From Microbacterium aoyamense (GTDB taxonomy: Bacteria; Actinomycetota; Actinomycetes; Actinomycetales; Microbacteriaceae), in NCBI RefSeq assembly GCF_023155855.1, contig NZ_JAKNUT010000003.1, positions 310,001-374,000 on the forward strand: 64,000 nt of DNA, in the 5' to 3' direction. Below, piece after piece: positions 18,858 through 27,255 of this stretch. Under the pieces are notes generated by a model. That model saw nothing but the letters and a program-made list of their open reading frames with translations. It did not search any database and was not told the DNA's origin. The translations under genes were made by a program, and so were the position numbers. How positions within the stretch are numbered: position 1 is the first letter of the stretch; every line of letters begins with the position of its first letter.

Positions 18858-19745
18858 GTGAGGGTGTCATCGGGGACTAACGGTCATCCTCATTCGGTGG
18901 ACATCTCGACCTGGATCGCAGAACGTGGCGGCATCGCGCATCGCGCCGATGTGATCGGCGCCGGGTTCGGTCTGGCGGCGGTACGCAGCGCCATGAAGAG
19001 CGACGAGATCGAGGTCGTACGGCGCGCCTGGCTCGTTCAACCCGCCGCGTCGCCCGATGTGGTCGCCGCGGCACGAGCCGGTGGTCGCGTCGCGTGTGTG
19101 AGCCTGGCGAGGCGGCGCGGGTGGTGGATGCCGGATGGCGTCGATGAACGGCTGCATCTGCGGCTGGCTCCGGATGCCGGCTCGCCGCGCAATCCGAAGG
19201 ACTGGGACGGCGTTGTGCACTGGACGAAGGGCATCGCCCCCGTCGCGAAGCGATCGCTGGAGGAGTCCCCTGAGGACGCCCTCGCCCATATCGCCACCTG
19301 TCTGCCGCATGCCCAGGCTCTGGTCGTGTGGGAATCAGCGATGCGGTGCGAGCGCCTCTCACCCGAAGTCATCCGCGCGATCGTGTGGCCGACCGAGAAG
19401 TCGCGCCGCTGCGCCTCCGAGGTGAACGGGCTGTCGGATTCCGGGCTCGAGACGATCTTCGCCTCGGCCGTCCGATCATGGGGCGTCGCGCTGCGCCAGC
19501 AGATCGTGCTCGCGGGGAAGCCTGTCGACATCCTGATCGGTGATCGGCTGGTGGTCCAGATCGACGGGTACGCCCACCATTCCTCTTCCGCGCAGCGGAC
19601 GAAAGACATCGCTCACGACGCCGAATTGCGTCTGCGGGGCTACACCGTACTGCGCTTCTCGTACGCGCAGGTCATCCATGACTGGGCGCTGGTCGAGCGG
19701 ACTGTTCGCCGCGCGCTGGCATCCCGCCTTCACCTCGCGGACTGA
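18858..19745 (+). CDS. HTH plus DUF559 (Vsr-like endonuclease fold) protein
   Basis: A 295-residue protein. The N-terminal part (ISTWIAERGGIAHRADVIGA and on to about residue 60) looks like the winged-helix domain of AbiEi-type antitoxins. The C-terminal 100 residues match DUF559, a Vsr/PD-(D/E)XK-like fold: GKPVDILIGDRLVVQIDGY, then HDAELRLRGYTVLRFSYAQV, with Asp and Gln-Ile-Asp in metal-site positions. The start may be GTG 18858 or GTG 18897. No toxin partner is adjacent. The gene is bracketed by two identical 68-bp palindromic repeats. It could be a mobile or domesticated nuclease that acts on such hairpins; catalysis is unproven. Confidence 0.75.
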   Translation: MRVSSGTNGHPHSVDISTWIAERGGIAHRADVIGAGFGLAAVRSAMKSDEIEVVRRAWLVQPAASPDVVAAARAGGRVACVSLARRRGWWMPDGVDERLHLRLAPDAGSPRNPKDWDGVVHWTKGIAPVAKRSLEESPEDALAHIATCLPHAQALVVWESAMRCERLSPEVIRAIVWPTEKSRRCASEVNGLSDSGLETIFASAVRSWGVALRQQIVLAGKPVDILIGDRLVVQIDGYAHHSSSAQRTKDIAHDAELRLRGYTVLRFSYAQVIHDWALVERTVRRALASRLHLAD

Positions 19746-19809
19746 CCCACGGCATCCGCTCTCGCGCTGACGAATTCCCCACGCTCGCGACCACCTTGCA
19801 CCGTACGAA

Positions 19810-19877
19810 AATCGGTCAACCACGCGTACTTCGGAGGATTCTCGCGTGTGGCTCCGAACTTCGCGCGGTTGACCGAA
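19810..19877. repeat. 68-bp palindromic repeat, copy 2
   Basis: A direct, perfect copy of 18734-18801, 1076 bases further on; after one mismatch the match resumes for TTCGT. It lies 64 bases after the DUF559-type gene and 72 before the next start. Confidence 0.9.
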
Positions 19878-19949
19878 GTTCGTCGGAGGAGAGCACGGCA
19901 GATCAGGGGTGGCCACCGTGATCTCGGAGCGTGGCGCTAGCCTGGGCGC

Positions 19950-20585
19950 ATGACGCAGGCGCCGGCGAAGAGGACGTTCTTCGCGCTCGGGCGCGTCGAG
20001 AACTACACGGACGCGGTGTTCGCCATCGCGGCGACGCTCCTCGTGCTCGACCTCACGACGACCGCGTTCGGGAAGATCTCGTCCGACGCCGAGCTGTGGC
20101 ATCAGCTCGGCGCGATGTGGCCGTCGTTCATGGCGTTCGGCGTGAGCTCCGTGCTGCTCGGCGGTCTGTGGGTGAGCCACATCAGCCAGTTCCGCGACAT
20201 CGCCCGCGCCGACATCGTGCTGCTGTGGCTCAACAACGCCCGGCTGCTGTTCATCGTCCTCATTCCGTTCACGACGAGCCTCGTGAGCGAGTACTCCGAC
20301 TACTACGCGGGTCGCGTGCTGCTGCCGGTCAACTTCTTCTTCGCGATGGCCCTCGGCATCGCGACGTGGTTCTGGGCTGCGTCGAAGGACGGTCATCTGC
20401 TGAAGGACGAGGCGAAGCCGGATGCCCCGAGCCAGACGGTCGGCAGCGTCACGGCACTCATCGCCGGCGGCGTCACCGTCGCGCTCTCCCCGTGGTTGGG
20501 GTCCTGGGCCTTCCTGACGTTCGCCGTGAGCGGTCCGATCTCGGGGGTGCTCCAGAAGCGTCGGAAGGCTACGCCGTCGGCGTGA
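19950..20585 (+). CDS. TMEM175/DUF1211-family membrane protein, possible K+ channel
   Basis: A 211-residue protein with six membrane helices. The family hallmark R-x3-[FY]-[ST]-D-x-V-F-A-I is seen as RVENYTDAVFAI at the first helix. Bacterial members form tetrameric potassium-selective channels; function here is inferred from the family. The mRNA looks leaderless: -10 TAGCCT at 19938-19943, ATG six bases later. The last 17 bases overlap the convergent MFS gene. Confidence 0.82.
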   Translation: MTQAPAKRTFFALGRVENYTDAVFAIAATLLVLDLTTTAFGKISSDAELWHQLGAMWPSFMAFGVSSVLLGGLWVSHISQFRDIARADIVLLWLNNARLLFIVLIPFTTSLVSEYSDYYAGRVLLPVNFFFAMALGIATWFWAASKDGHLLKDEAKPDAPSQTVGSVTALIAGGVTVALSPWLGSWAFLTFAVSGPISGVLQKRRKATPSA

Positions 20586-22002
20586 GCTCACGCTGATCGG
20601 CGGGCGCGGCATCCATCGTCGTCTGCGACGTTCCCGCCGGCAGCCACAACGCCGCGATCATGGCGGCGAACAGCACGGCGGCTCCGACGAGCACGGCAGG
20701 GCGCGCCGCGTCGACGTACTGGTCGGGCAGCAGTTCGCCGCCTGCGCCGACGAAGACCGCGGTCATGACGGCTGTGCCGAGCGCGATGCCGATCTCGCGG
20801 ACGGTCGAGTTGACGCCGGATGCCTTCGCGTGGTCGATCGGGGCGAGCGTCGCGAGCAGCGCGGTCGCCGAGGGCGCGAACACGAGTCCCATGCCGATCC
20901 CGGCCATGACGAAGGGAGCGATGAGCAGCCCGTAGTCGAGGGTCTGCGACAGCATGAGCCCGAGCCACAGCAGCGCGCCGCCCTGCAGGGCCAGCCCCGA
21001 GACCATGAGCGCCCGCGTGCCGACCCGCGGGGCGATGAAGCCCGCGAGCGGCGCGACGAACATAGGCGCCAAGGTCCACGGAGTCGTCTGCACGGCAGCC
21101 TCGAGCGGCGTCGAGCCCTGCACGACCTGCATGTACTGGATGAGGATGAACACCGCCCCGAACGTGCCGAAGCTGAACGCGAAGCCGACGATGTTCGTGA
21201 CCGAGAACGAGCGGTCGCGGAAGAGTCGCAGCGGCACGAGCGGCGCCTTCGCGCGCGACTGCCACCACACGAACGCCACGAGCAGGAGTGAACCCGCGAC
21301 GACCTCGGCGATGACTCCGAGCGAGTCCCACCCGTCGTCGTTGCCGCGCACGATCGCATGCACGAGCGCGAGCACGCCGACGCCGGCGAGAGCCGCGCCG
21401 ACGACGTCGATGCGGGCGCGCAGGCCGTAATCGTTGTTCAGCGCGTACAGCGCGAGGGGGATCGCGACGATCGCGACGGGCACGTTGATCCAGAAGATCG
21501 CCTGCCAGCTCCAGCCCTCCATCACGGCACCGCCGACGAGGGGGCCGACGGCGACGCCCAGGCCCGAGATGCCGCCCCAGATGCCGATCGCGAGCGGGCG
21601 CCGTTCGGGGGCGACGCCGCCCGAGATGAGCGCGAGCGAGAGGGGGAGGACTCCGGCGGCGCCGAACCCCTGCAGCGCGCGGGCCGCGATGAGCGAGGCG
21701 GGATCGCCCGACAGCGCCGCGAGCACCGAGCCGATGCCGAAGATCGCGATGCCGGCGATGAACACCGAGCGCCGGCCGAAACGGTCTCCGAGCGCGGCCG
21801 CGACGAGGATGAACCCGGCGAAGGCGAGGGTGTACGCGTTGACGAACCACTGGAGCTCCTCGACGGTCGCGCCGAGCTCGCTGTGCAGGACCGGCAGCGC
21901 GTTGGTCATGACGAGGTTGTCGAGCGTCGCCATGAACATGGGGACGGATGCCGCGGCCACGACGAGTCCGAACGGACGGCGCCGAGTGGTGGATGAGCTC
22001 AT
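20569..22002 (-). CDS. MFS multidrug exporter, DHA2/EmrB type (14 TM)
   Basis: A 477-residue proton-coupled antiporter. Helix 1 shows the DHA2 pattern MFMATLDNLVMTNALPVL, the loop 2-3 motif A is GDRFGRRSVF, and motif C of exporters appears as GPLVGGAVMEGWSW. It should expel hydrophobic or cationic compounds. ATG 22002 is preceded by GAGGAACC. It is transcribed divergently from a TetR gene, with two GTAATC-N4-GATTAC operators between them, so induction by the exported compound is likely. Confidence 0.9.
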   Translation of the reverse strand: MSSSTTRRRPFGLVVAAASVPMFMATLDNLVMTNALPVLHSELGATVEELQWFVNAYTLAFAGFILVAAALGDRFGRRSVFIAGIAIFGIGSVLAALSGDPASLIAARALQGFGAAGVLPLSLALISGGVAPERRPLAIGIWGGISGLGVAVGPLVGGAVMEGWSWQAIFWINVPVAIVAIPLALYALNNDYGLRARIDVVGAALAGVGVLALVHAIVRGNDDGWDSLGVIAEVVAGSLLLVAFVWWQSRAKAPLVPLRLFRDRSFSVTNIVGFAFSFGTFGAVFILIQYMQVVQGSTPLEAAVQTTPWTLAPMFVAPLAGFIAPRVGTRALMVSGLALQGGALLWLGLMLSQTLDYGLLIAPFVMAGIGMGLVFAPSATALLATLAPIDHAKASGVNSTVREIGIALGTAVMTAVFVGAGGELLPDQYVDAARPAVLVGAAVLFAAMIAALWLPAGTSQTTMDAAPADQRELTPTA

Positions 22003-22023
22003 GGCGGTTCCTCACGCGTGTTT

Positions 22024-22039
22024 GTAATCGGATGATTAC
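22024..22039. promoter_or_regulatory. TetR operator 1
   Basis: A perfect inverted repeat GTAATC-GGAT-GATTAC in the divergent promoter region of the MFS and TetR genes. Confidence 0.75.
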
Positions 22040-22057
22040 TTGGATGAGGACACTGTA

Positions 22058-22073
22058 GTAATCGACTGATAAC
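22058..22073. promoter_or_regulatory. TetR operator 2
   Basis: GTAATC-GACT-GATAAC, one mismatch from operator 1, 34 bases away centre to centre, ten bases before the regulator's start codon. Confidence 0.72.
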
Positions 22074-22082
22074 CTGTCAACC

Positions 22083-22685
22083 GTGACCGCGAAACCGACC
22101 CGTATGAGCTCCGAGGAACGTCGCGAGCAGATCATCGAAGCCGCGATCGCCGTCTTCGGCGCCAAGGGCTATGTCGGCACGACGACGGATGACGTCGCGA
22201 AGGCCGCATCCGTCTCGCAGCCCTACGTCGTGCGGCTCTTCGGAACGAAGGAGAACCTGTTCCTCGCCGCCCTCGACAGCGCGCTCGAAGAGCTCCTCGC
22301 CGCGTTCGCGACCGTGCCCGCGGCATCCGATCTCCACACCCGCGGCGAGCTCATGGGTCAGGCCTACCTGCGTCTGCTCGAGGTGAGGGGCCTTCACCAG
22401 CTGCTGTCGCACGCCTTCCTGCTCGGCGCTCACCCCGTCATCGGTCCGGCCGCCCGCGACGGCTTCGCCCGGGTGTGGCGCTACCTGCGGCATGAGGCGG
22501 GGTTCACGTCCGAGGAAGCGCAGAAGTTCCTCGCGATGGGCATGCTCATCAACACGATGCTGGGCCTGCGCCTCACCGAGGAGTACGGCCGCGATGCCGG
22601 CATGACCGAGCTCTTCGACGAGTGCTTCCCCGTCAGCATCGGCCTCGTGCTCGAAGAAGCTCCGCGCGCGCACGAACCCTGGTGA
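22083..22685 (+). CDS. TetR-family repressor of the divergent MFS exporter
   Basis: A 200-residue TetR regulator. The N-terminal HTH is SSEERREQIIEAAIAVFGAK followed by TTTDDVAKAASVSQPYVVRLFGTKENLF; the C-terminal domain is helical and should bind the inducing drug. The start may be GTG 22083 or ATG 22104; the conserved part begins at the latter. The two 16-bp operators upstream fit autoregulation together with control of the exporter. Confidence 0.9.
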   Translation: MTAKPTRMSSEERREQIIEAAIAVFGAKGYVGTTTDDVAKAASVSQPYVVRLFGTKENLFLAALDSALEELLAAFATVPAASDLHTRGELMGQAYLRLLEVRGLHQLLSHAFLLGAHPVIGPAARDGFARVWRYLRHEAGFTSEEAQKFLAMGMLINTMLGLRLTEEYGRDAGMTELFDECFPVSIGLVLEEAPRAHEPW

Positions 22686-22716
22686 GCGGAGGATGCCGCG
22701 GCGTATCGTCGATCGT

Positions 22717-22995
22717 ATGTGCCGCAGCATCCACACCCTCCACAACTTCGAGCCCTCAGCGACGTCGGAAGAAGTGCACGCCGCTGCGCTTCAGTACGTG
22801 CGCAAGATCAGCGGGTCGACCAAGCCCTCCAAGGCCAATCAAGAGGCCTTCGACAGGGCCGTCCACGAGATCGCCCACATCACGCAGCACCTGCTGAACG
22901 ACCTCGTCGCCGTCGTGCCGCCCAAGAACCGCGAAGAAGAGGCGGCGAAGGCCCGCGCCCGCGCGGTCGCGTCGGGCCGGTACTCCGCCGCCTGA
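22717..22995 (+). CDS. DUF2277 protein
   Basis: A 92-residue protein starting MCRSIHTLHNFEP, the DUF2277 signature, with the usual VHAAALQYVRKISG and a Lys/Arg/Glu-rich C-terminus. Function unknown in the family; no membrane segment. ATG 22717 is seven bases after a TATCGT -10 (22704-22709), so translation is probably from a leaderless mRNA. An in-frame codon upstream at 22693 is not needed. Confidence 0.88.
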   Translation: MCRSIHTLHNFEPSATSEEVHAAALQYVRKISGSTKPSKANQEAFDRAVHEIAHITQHLLNDLVAVVPPKNREEEAAKARARAVASGRYSAA

Positions 22996-23048
22996 CAACC
23001 GGATAGGCTGATCGGCTCGGCACCCCGCCCGGGCAGACAGGATCCGTC

Positions 23049-24737
23049 GTGGGCTACATCGACATCAACAGCGTCTCGTTCACGCTGCCCGACGGCAGGC
23101 CGCTCCTCGACGAGGTGTCGTTCCGTGTCGGCGAGGGCTCGACGACAGCCCTCATCGGGCAGAACGGCGCGGGCAAGACGACGCTGCTGCGGATCGTCCG
23201 CGGCGAGGTGCCGGCGCACGGGGGAGCCGTCACGATCGACGGCGGCCTCGGCGTCATGGACCAGTTCGTCGGGCACGGCACGGCCGAGCAGACCGTCCAC
23301 GATCTGCTGATCTCGGTCGCCCCCGACCGCGTCCGGCGTGCGGCGCGCGAGCTCGAGGACTCCGAGGCCGCGATCATCGAGCAGGACGACCTCGACACGC
23401 AGATGCGGTACGCGGGCGCGCTCGCCGACTATGCCGAGGCGGGCGGCTACGAGTACGAGACGGTGTGGGACACCTGCACGATCGCCGCCCTCGGCATCCC
23501 GTTCGCCCGAGCGCGGTTCCGCGAGCTCACGACGCTCTCGGGCGGTGAGCAGAAGCGACTCGCGCTCGAGGCGCTGCTGCGCGGTCCCGACCAGGTTCTG
23601 CTGCTCGACGAGCCGGACAACTACCTCGACGTGCCCGGCAAGCGCTGGCTCGAGGAGCGGCTGCGCGAGACATCCAAGACCGTCCTTCTCGTCTCGCACG
23701 ACCGGGAGCTCCTCGCCCGCGGCGCCGACCGGATCGTGACTCTCGAAGCGGGCGGCGCGGGCAGCACGGCATGGGTGCACGGCGGCGGCTTCGGCACGTA
23801 TCACCGCGCACGCGAGGAGCGGATGGACCGCCTCGACGAGCTACGCCGCCGGTGGGATGAGCAGCACGCGAAGCTCAAGAAGTTCGTCGCCGACATGAAG
23901 GTCAAGGCGGCGGCGAGCGACGAGTTCGCCTCTCGCTACCGCGCCGCCCAGACCCGCCTGCGGAGGTTCGAAGAGGCCGGTCCGCCCGAGGAGCGACCCC
24001 CCGCGCAGGAGCTCGACGTCCGCCTGCGGGGCGCGCGCACCGGCAAGCGCGCGGTCGTCGCCGAGAAGCTCGAGCTCACGGGGCTCATGAAGCCGTTCGA
24101 TCTCGAGGTGTGGTTCGGCGATCGTGTCGCGGTGTTGGGTTCGAACGGCTCGGGCAAGTCCCACTTCCTCCGCCTGCTCGCTCGGGGCGGGACCGACCCG
24201 GATGCCCTGCTCGGACACGTGACGGCGGTCGGCTCCGACCTCGAACCCGTCGCGCACACGGGACGCGGCGTGCTCGGGGCGCGGGTCGTGCCGGGCTGGT
24301 TCGCGCAGACCCACCGGCACCCCGAGTTCACGGGGCGCACCCTGCTGGACATCCTCCACCGCGGCGACGATCGCCGTACGGGAATGCCGCGGGATGCCGC
24401 GAGCTCCGCGCTCGACCGGTACGGGCTCGTGAAGCAGGCCGAGCAGGTGTTCGACAGCCTCTCGGGCGGTCAGCAGGCGCGGTTCCAGGTGCTCCTGCTC
24501 GAGCTGTCGGGTGCGACGCTCCTGCTGCTCGACGAGCCGACCGACAACCTCGACCTCGTCTCGGCCGAGGCCTTGGAAGACGCGCTCACGCGATTCGAGG
24601 GCACGGTGCTCGCCGTCACGCACGACCGGTGGTTCGCGCGCTCGTTCGATCGTTTCGTCGTGTTCGGCGGCGACGGGCAGGTGTACGAGGCTGACGCGCC
24701 CGTGTGGGACGAGTCGCGGGTCGCCCGCGCCCGCTGA
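23049..24737 (+). CDS. ABC-F family ATPase (ribosome-associated)
   Basis: A 562-residue soluble protein with two ABC domains and no membrane helices. Domain 1: Walker A GQNGAGKTT, LSGGEQKR, LLLDEPDNYLD. Domain 2: GSNGSGKS, LSGGQQARFQ, LLLDEPTDNLD. A charged helical linker (EERMDRLDELRRRWDEQHAK) joins them, corresponding to the ribosome P-site interaction motif. ABC-F proteins act on stalled or drug-bound ribosomes; whether this is an antibiotic-resistance or housekeeping type needs phylogeny. GTG 23049. A TAGGCT box at 23005-23010 is the likely -10. Confidence 0.88.
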   Translation: MGYIDINSVSFTLPDGRPLLDEVSFRVGEGSTTALIGQNGAGKTTLLRIVRGEVPAHGGAVTIDGGLGVMDQFVGHGTAEQTVHDLLISVAPDRVRRAARELEDSEAAIIEQDDLDTQMRYAGALADYAEAGGYEYETVWDTCTIAALGIPFARARFRELTTLSGGEQKRLALEALLRGPDQVLLLDEPDNYLDVPGKRWLEERLRETSKTVLLVSHDRELLARGADRIVTLEAGGAGSTAWVHGGGFGTYHRAREERMDRLDELRRRWDEQHAKLKKFVADMKVKAAASDEFASRYRAAQTRLRRFEEAGPPEERPPAQELDVRLRGARTGKRAVVAEKLELTGLMKPFDLEVWFGDRVAVLGSNGSGKSHFLRLLARGGTDPDALLGHVTAVGSDLEPVAHTGRGVLGARVVPGWFAQTHRHPEFTGRTLLDILHRGDDRRTGMPRDAASSALDRYGLVKQAEQVFDSLSGGQQARFQVLLLELSGATLLLLDEPTDNLDLVSAEALEDALTRFEGTVLAVTHDRWFARSFDRFVVFGGDGQVYEADAPVWDESRVARAR

Positions 24738-24768
24738 GGCCCGCACGGGCGCCGAGTAGGCTGGGGTC

Positions 24769-25893
24769 GTGAGCATGGACATGGAGCTCGGCCGCGCGAA
24801 GCGCGCCCGCCGGGCGTATGCGTTCGATGACATCGCGGTCGTGCCGTCCCGGCGCACCCGCAACCCCGAGGACGTCTCGACGTCGTGGACGATCGACGCG
24901 TTCTCGTTCGCGATCCCCGTGCTGGGGGCTCCGATGGACTCGGTCATGAGCCCGCGCACGGCCATCATGCTCGGTCAGCTCGGTGGCCTCGGCGTCATCG
25001 ACCTCGAGGGTCTGTGGACGCGTTACGACGACCCGGATCCGCTGCTCGCCGAGATCGCTTCGCTCTCCGACGGCGCCGCCACGCAGCGCATGCAGGAGCT
25101 CTACGCCGAGCCCATCAAGCCCGAGCTCGTGCGGGACCGCCTCGCCGAGGTCCGTGCCGCGGGCGTCACGGTCGCTGGTTCCCTCACGCCGCAGCGCACG
25201 CAGGAGCTCTACGAGACCGTCGTCGCGGCGGGTGTCGACCTCTTCGTGATCCGCGGCACTACCGTGTCGGCCGAGCACGTGTCGTCGGGCGAGCAGCCGC
25301 TCAACCTCAAGAAGTTCATCTACGACCTCGACGTGCCGGTCATCGTCGGCGGGGCCGCGACCTACACGGCAGCTCTGCACCTCATGCGCACGGGCGCAGC
25401 GGGCGTGCTCGTCGGCTTCGGCGGGGGAGCGGCATCCACGACGCGCGCGACCCTCGGCATCCACGCTCCCATGGCTACTGCGGTCGCCGACGTCGCGGGC
25501 GCGCGCCGCGACTACCTCGACGAGTCGGGCGGGCGCTACGTACACGTGATCGCCGACGGCGGCGTGGGCACGTCGGGCGACATCGTGAAGGCGCTGGCGA
25601 TGGGGGCGGATGCCGTCATGCTGGGCGTTGCGCTCGCTCGGGCGACTGATGCTCCGGGTCGCGGCTTCCACTGGGGCCCTGAAGCGCATCACCCGAAGCT
25701 GCCGCGCGGCCACCGCGTCGGGGTGACGCAGGTCGCTCCCCTCGAAGAGGTGCTCTACGGCCCTGCGCCGGTCGCGGACGGCACGGCCAACCTGATCGGC
25801 GCGCTGCGTAAGTCGATGGCGACGACGGGGTACTCCGACCTCAAGGAGTTCCAGCGGGTCGAGGTCGTCGTCGCGCCCTACAGCGGCGGATGA
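24769..25893 (+). CDS. guaB3: GuaB3, IMPDH/GMP-reductase-related protein
   Basis: A 374-residue IMPDH-family barrel without CBS domains, beginning MSMDMELGRAKRARRAYAF, typical of actinobacterial GuaB3. Barrel signatures are GAPMDSVMSP, VIADGGVGTSGDIVKALAMG and the C-terminal NLIGALRKSMATTGYSDL. At the position of the IMPDH loop GPGSxCTTR it reads GGGAASTTR: the catalytic Cys is Ser (residue 223). Some GuaB3 proteins have been reported as GMP reductases. The mRNA looks leaderless: TAGGCT 24757-24762, GTG 24769 six bases on. It overlaps the SURF1 gene by four bases. Confidence 0.9.
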   Translation: MSMDMELGRAKRARRAYAFDDIAVVPSRRTRNPEDVSTSWTIDAFSFAIPVLGAPMDSVMSPRTAIMLGQLGGLGVIDLEGLWTRYDDPDPLLAEIASLSDGAATQRMQELYAEPIKPELVRDRLAEVRAAGVTVAGSLTPQRTQELYETVVAAGVDLFVIRGTTVSAEHVSSGEQPLNLKKFIYDLDVPVIVGGAATYTAALHLMRTGAAGVLVGFGGGAASTTRATLGIHAPMATAVADVAGARRDYLDESGGRYVHVIADGGVGTSGDIVKALAMGADAVMLGVALARATDAPGRGFHWGPEAHHPKLPRGHRVGVTQVAPLEEVLYGPAPVADGTANLIGALRKSMATTGYSDLKEFQRVEVVVAPYSGG

Positions 25894-26723
25894 CCAGCAC
25901 TCCGCACACCCCGACGGACGTCGAGGTCTTCCCGCCGACGCTGCGCGAGGTCATGCTGCGTCCGCGGTGGATCGCGATGCTGCTGCTGTCCCTCGTGGTC
26001 GCGGGGGTCTTCGCGTGGCTCGGGCAGTGGCAGCTCAGCCGCGCGATCGACACGGATCCGCCGCCGCCCGGCGCGACCGAGGTCGTGCGTCCGCTCGCCG
26101 ACGTCGTAGCTCCCGGCGAGTACCTGCCCGAACCTCTCGTGGGACAGCGGGTCGAGGCATCCGGATCCTGGATCCCCGGCGACTTCCTCGTCGTCTCGTC
26201 GCGCTTCAACGAGGGTGTCGAGGGGTACTGGGTGACCGGACAGCTCCGCCTCGACGACAGGGACGAGCCGACGTCGATCGCCGTCGCGATCGGCTGGGCG
26301 TCGACGGCCGACGAGGCGGCGGACGCGGTCGCCCAGCTGCAGTTCGACGCGGAGGCTCCGGATGCCGCGCCCGTCACGATCACCGGGCGCATCATCTCGG
26401 ACGAGGGTCCGGCGCTGCCGCCGCGCGGCGCGGACCCGCAGGAGATGACGAGCATGTCGCCGGCCGTCCTGCTCGGTCAGTGGCACGACGTCGAGGGTCT
26501 CGACGTCTACCGCCCGTACCTCGCCTCGGAGGTCGCCCCGCGGCTCCTGCTCGACATCTCTTCGCCCGCACCGGCCGAAGGCTCGAACGTCAACTGGCTC
26601 AACATCTTCTACGCGCTCGAGTGGGCCGTCTTCGCGGGCTTCGCGTTCTACCTCTGGTACCGCCTCGCCAAGGACGCCTGGGAGAAGGAGCTCGAAGATC
26701 TGGAGCCCGAGCCTGGCGGGTAA
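25890..26723 (+). CDS. SURF1-family cytochrome oxidase assembly protein
   Basis: A 277-residue protein with the SURF1 layout: an N-terminal membrane helix (WIAMLLLSLVVAGVFAWLGQ) containing the F-x-LGxWQ-type motif GQWQLSR, an extracytoplasmic domain of about 180 residues, and a C-terminal helix (ALEWAVFAGFAFYLWYR) with the typical N-x3-Y-x2-EW pattern. It assists haem a3 insertion into aa3-type oxidase. ATGA overlap with guaB3 shows coupling. Confidence 0.85.
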   Translation: MTSTPHTPTDVEVFPPTLREVMLRPRWIAMLLLSLVVAGVFAWLGQWQLSRAIDTDPPPPGATEVVRPLADVVAPGEYLPEPLVGQRVEASGSWIPGDFLVVSSRFNEGVEGYWVTGQLRLDDRDEPTSIAVAIGWASTADEAADAVAQLQFDAEAPDAAPVTITGRIISDEGPALPPRGADPQEMTSMSPAVLLGQWHDVEGLDVYRPYLASEVAPRLLLDISSPAPAEGSNVNWLNIFYALEWAVFAGFAFYLWYRLAKDAWEKELEDLEPEPGG

Positions 26724-26733
26724 ACTCGATCCC

Positions 26734-27255
26734 ATGCCCCGCGCCCCCAAACTCGCCTCGTTCCCGGCGATCCGCGGAGCCCTCCGCTTCTACGAGATCT
26801 GCTCCACCATCACGGGCATCGGCCTGCTGCTGCTCGTGGCCGAGATGATCCTCAAGTACACGCCGCTGCACGTCGAGCTCTTCGCGGGCGGATCGGGCGG
26901 TGCGCTGTGGTTCGCACCGGTCATCGCGGGTCCCGGTTGCGAATGGTGGTCGCTGTTCCTGCCGATGACGAACGACTGCGAGATGACCTCGGTCGGCGAC
27001 GGCTTCAACATCTCTTTGTTCATCCTCGTGGCGCACGGCTGGTTCTACGTCGTGTACCTCTTCTCGTGCTTCCGCATCTGGAGCCTCATGCGCTGGCCGT
27101 TCGGCCGGTTCATCGTGCTCGCCCTCGGCGGCGTCGTCCCGCTCCTGTCGTTCTTCATGGAGGCCCGCGTCGCCCGCGAGGTGCGCGGCTATCTCGCCGA
27201 GCGCGAGGCATCCGAAGCATCCGTCCCCGTCCCCGCAGCGGAAGGCTCCCGTTGA
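26734..27255 (+). CDS. DUF3817 membrane protein
   Basis: A 173-residue protein with three to four membrane helices: [20 protein letters not shown] at the start, [20 protein letters not shown] in the middle and a last helix before a charged tail. These features, and the position directly before guaA, are usual for actinobacterial DUF3817 genes; the function is unknown. A TAAACT -10 (26721-26726) lies seven bases before ATG 26734, overlapping the SURF1 stop, so it can be transcribed leaderless as well as from guaB3. It overlaps guaA by four bases. Confidence 0.85.
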   Translation: MPRAPKLASFPAIRGALRFYEICSTITGIGLLLLVAEMILKYTPLHVELFAGGSGGALWFAPVIAGPGCEWWSLFLPMTNDCEMTSVGDGFNISLFILVAHGWFYVVYLFSCFRIWSLMRWPFGRFIVLALGGVVPLLSFFMEARVAREVRGYLAEREASEASVPVPAAEGSR

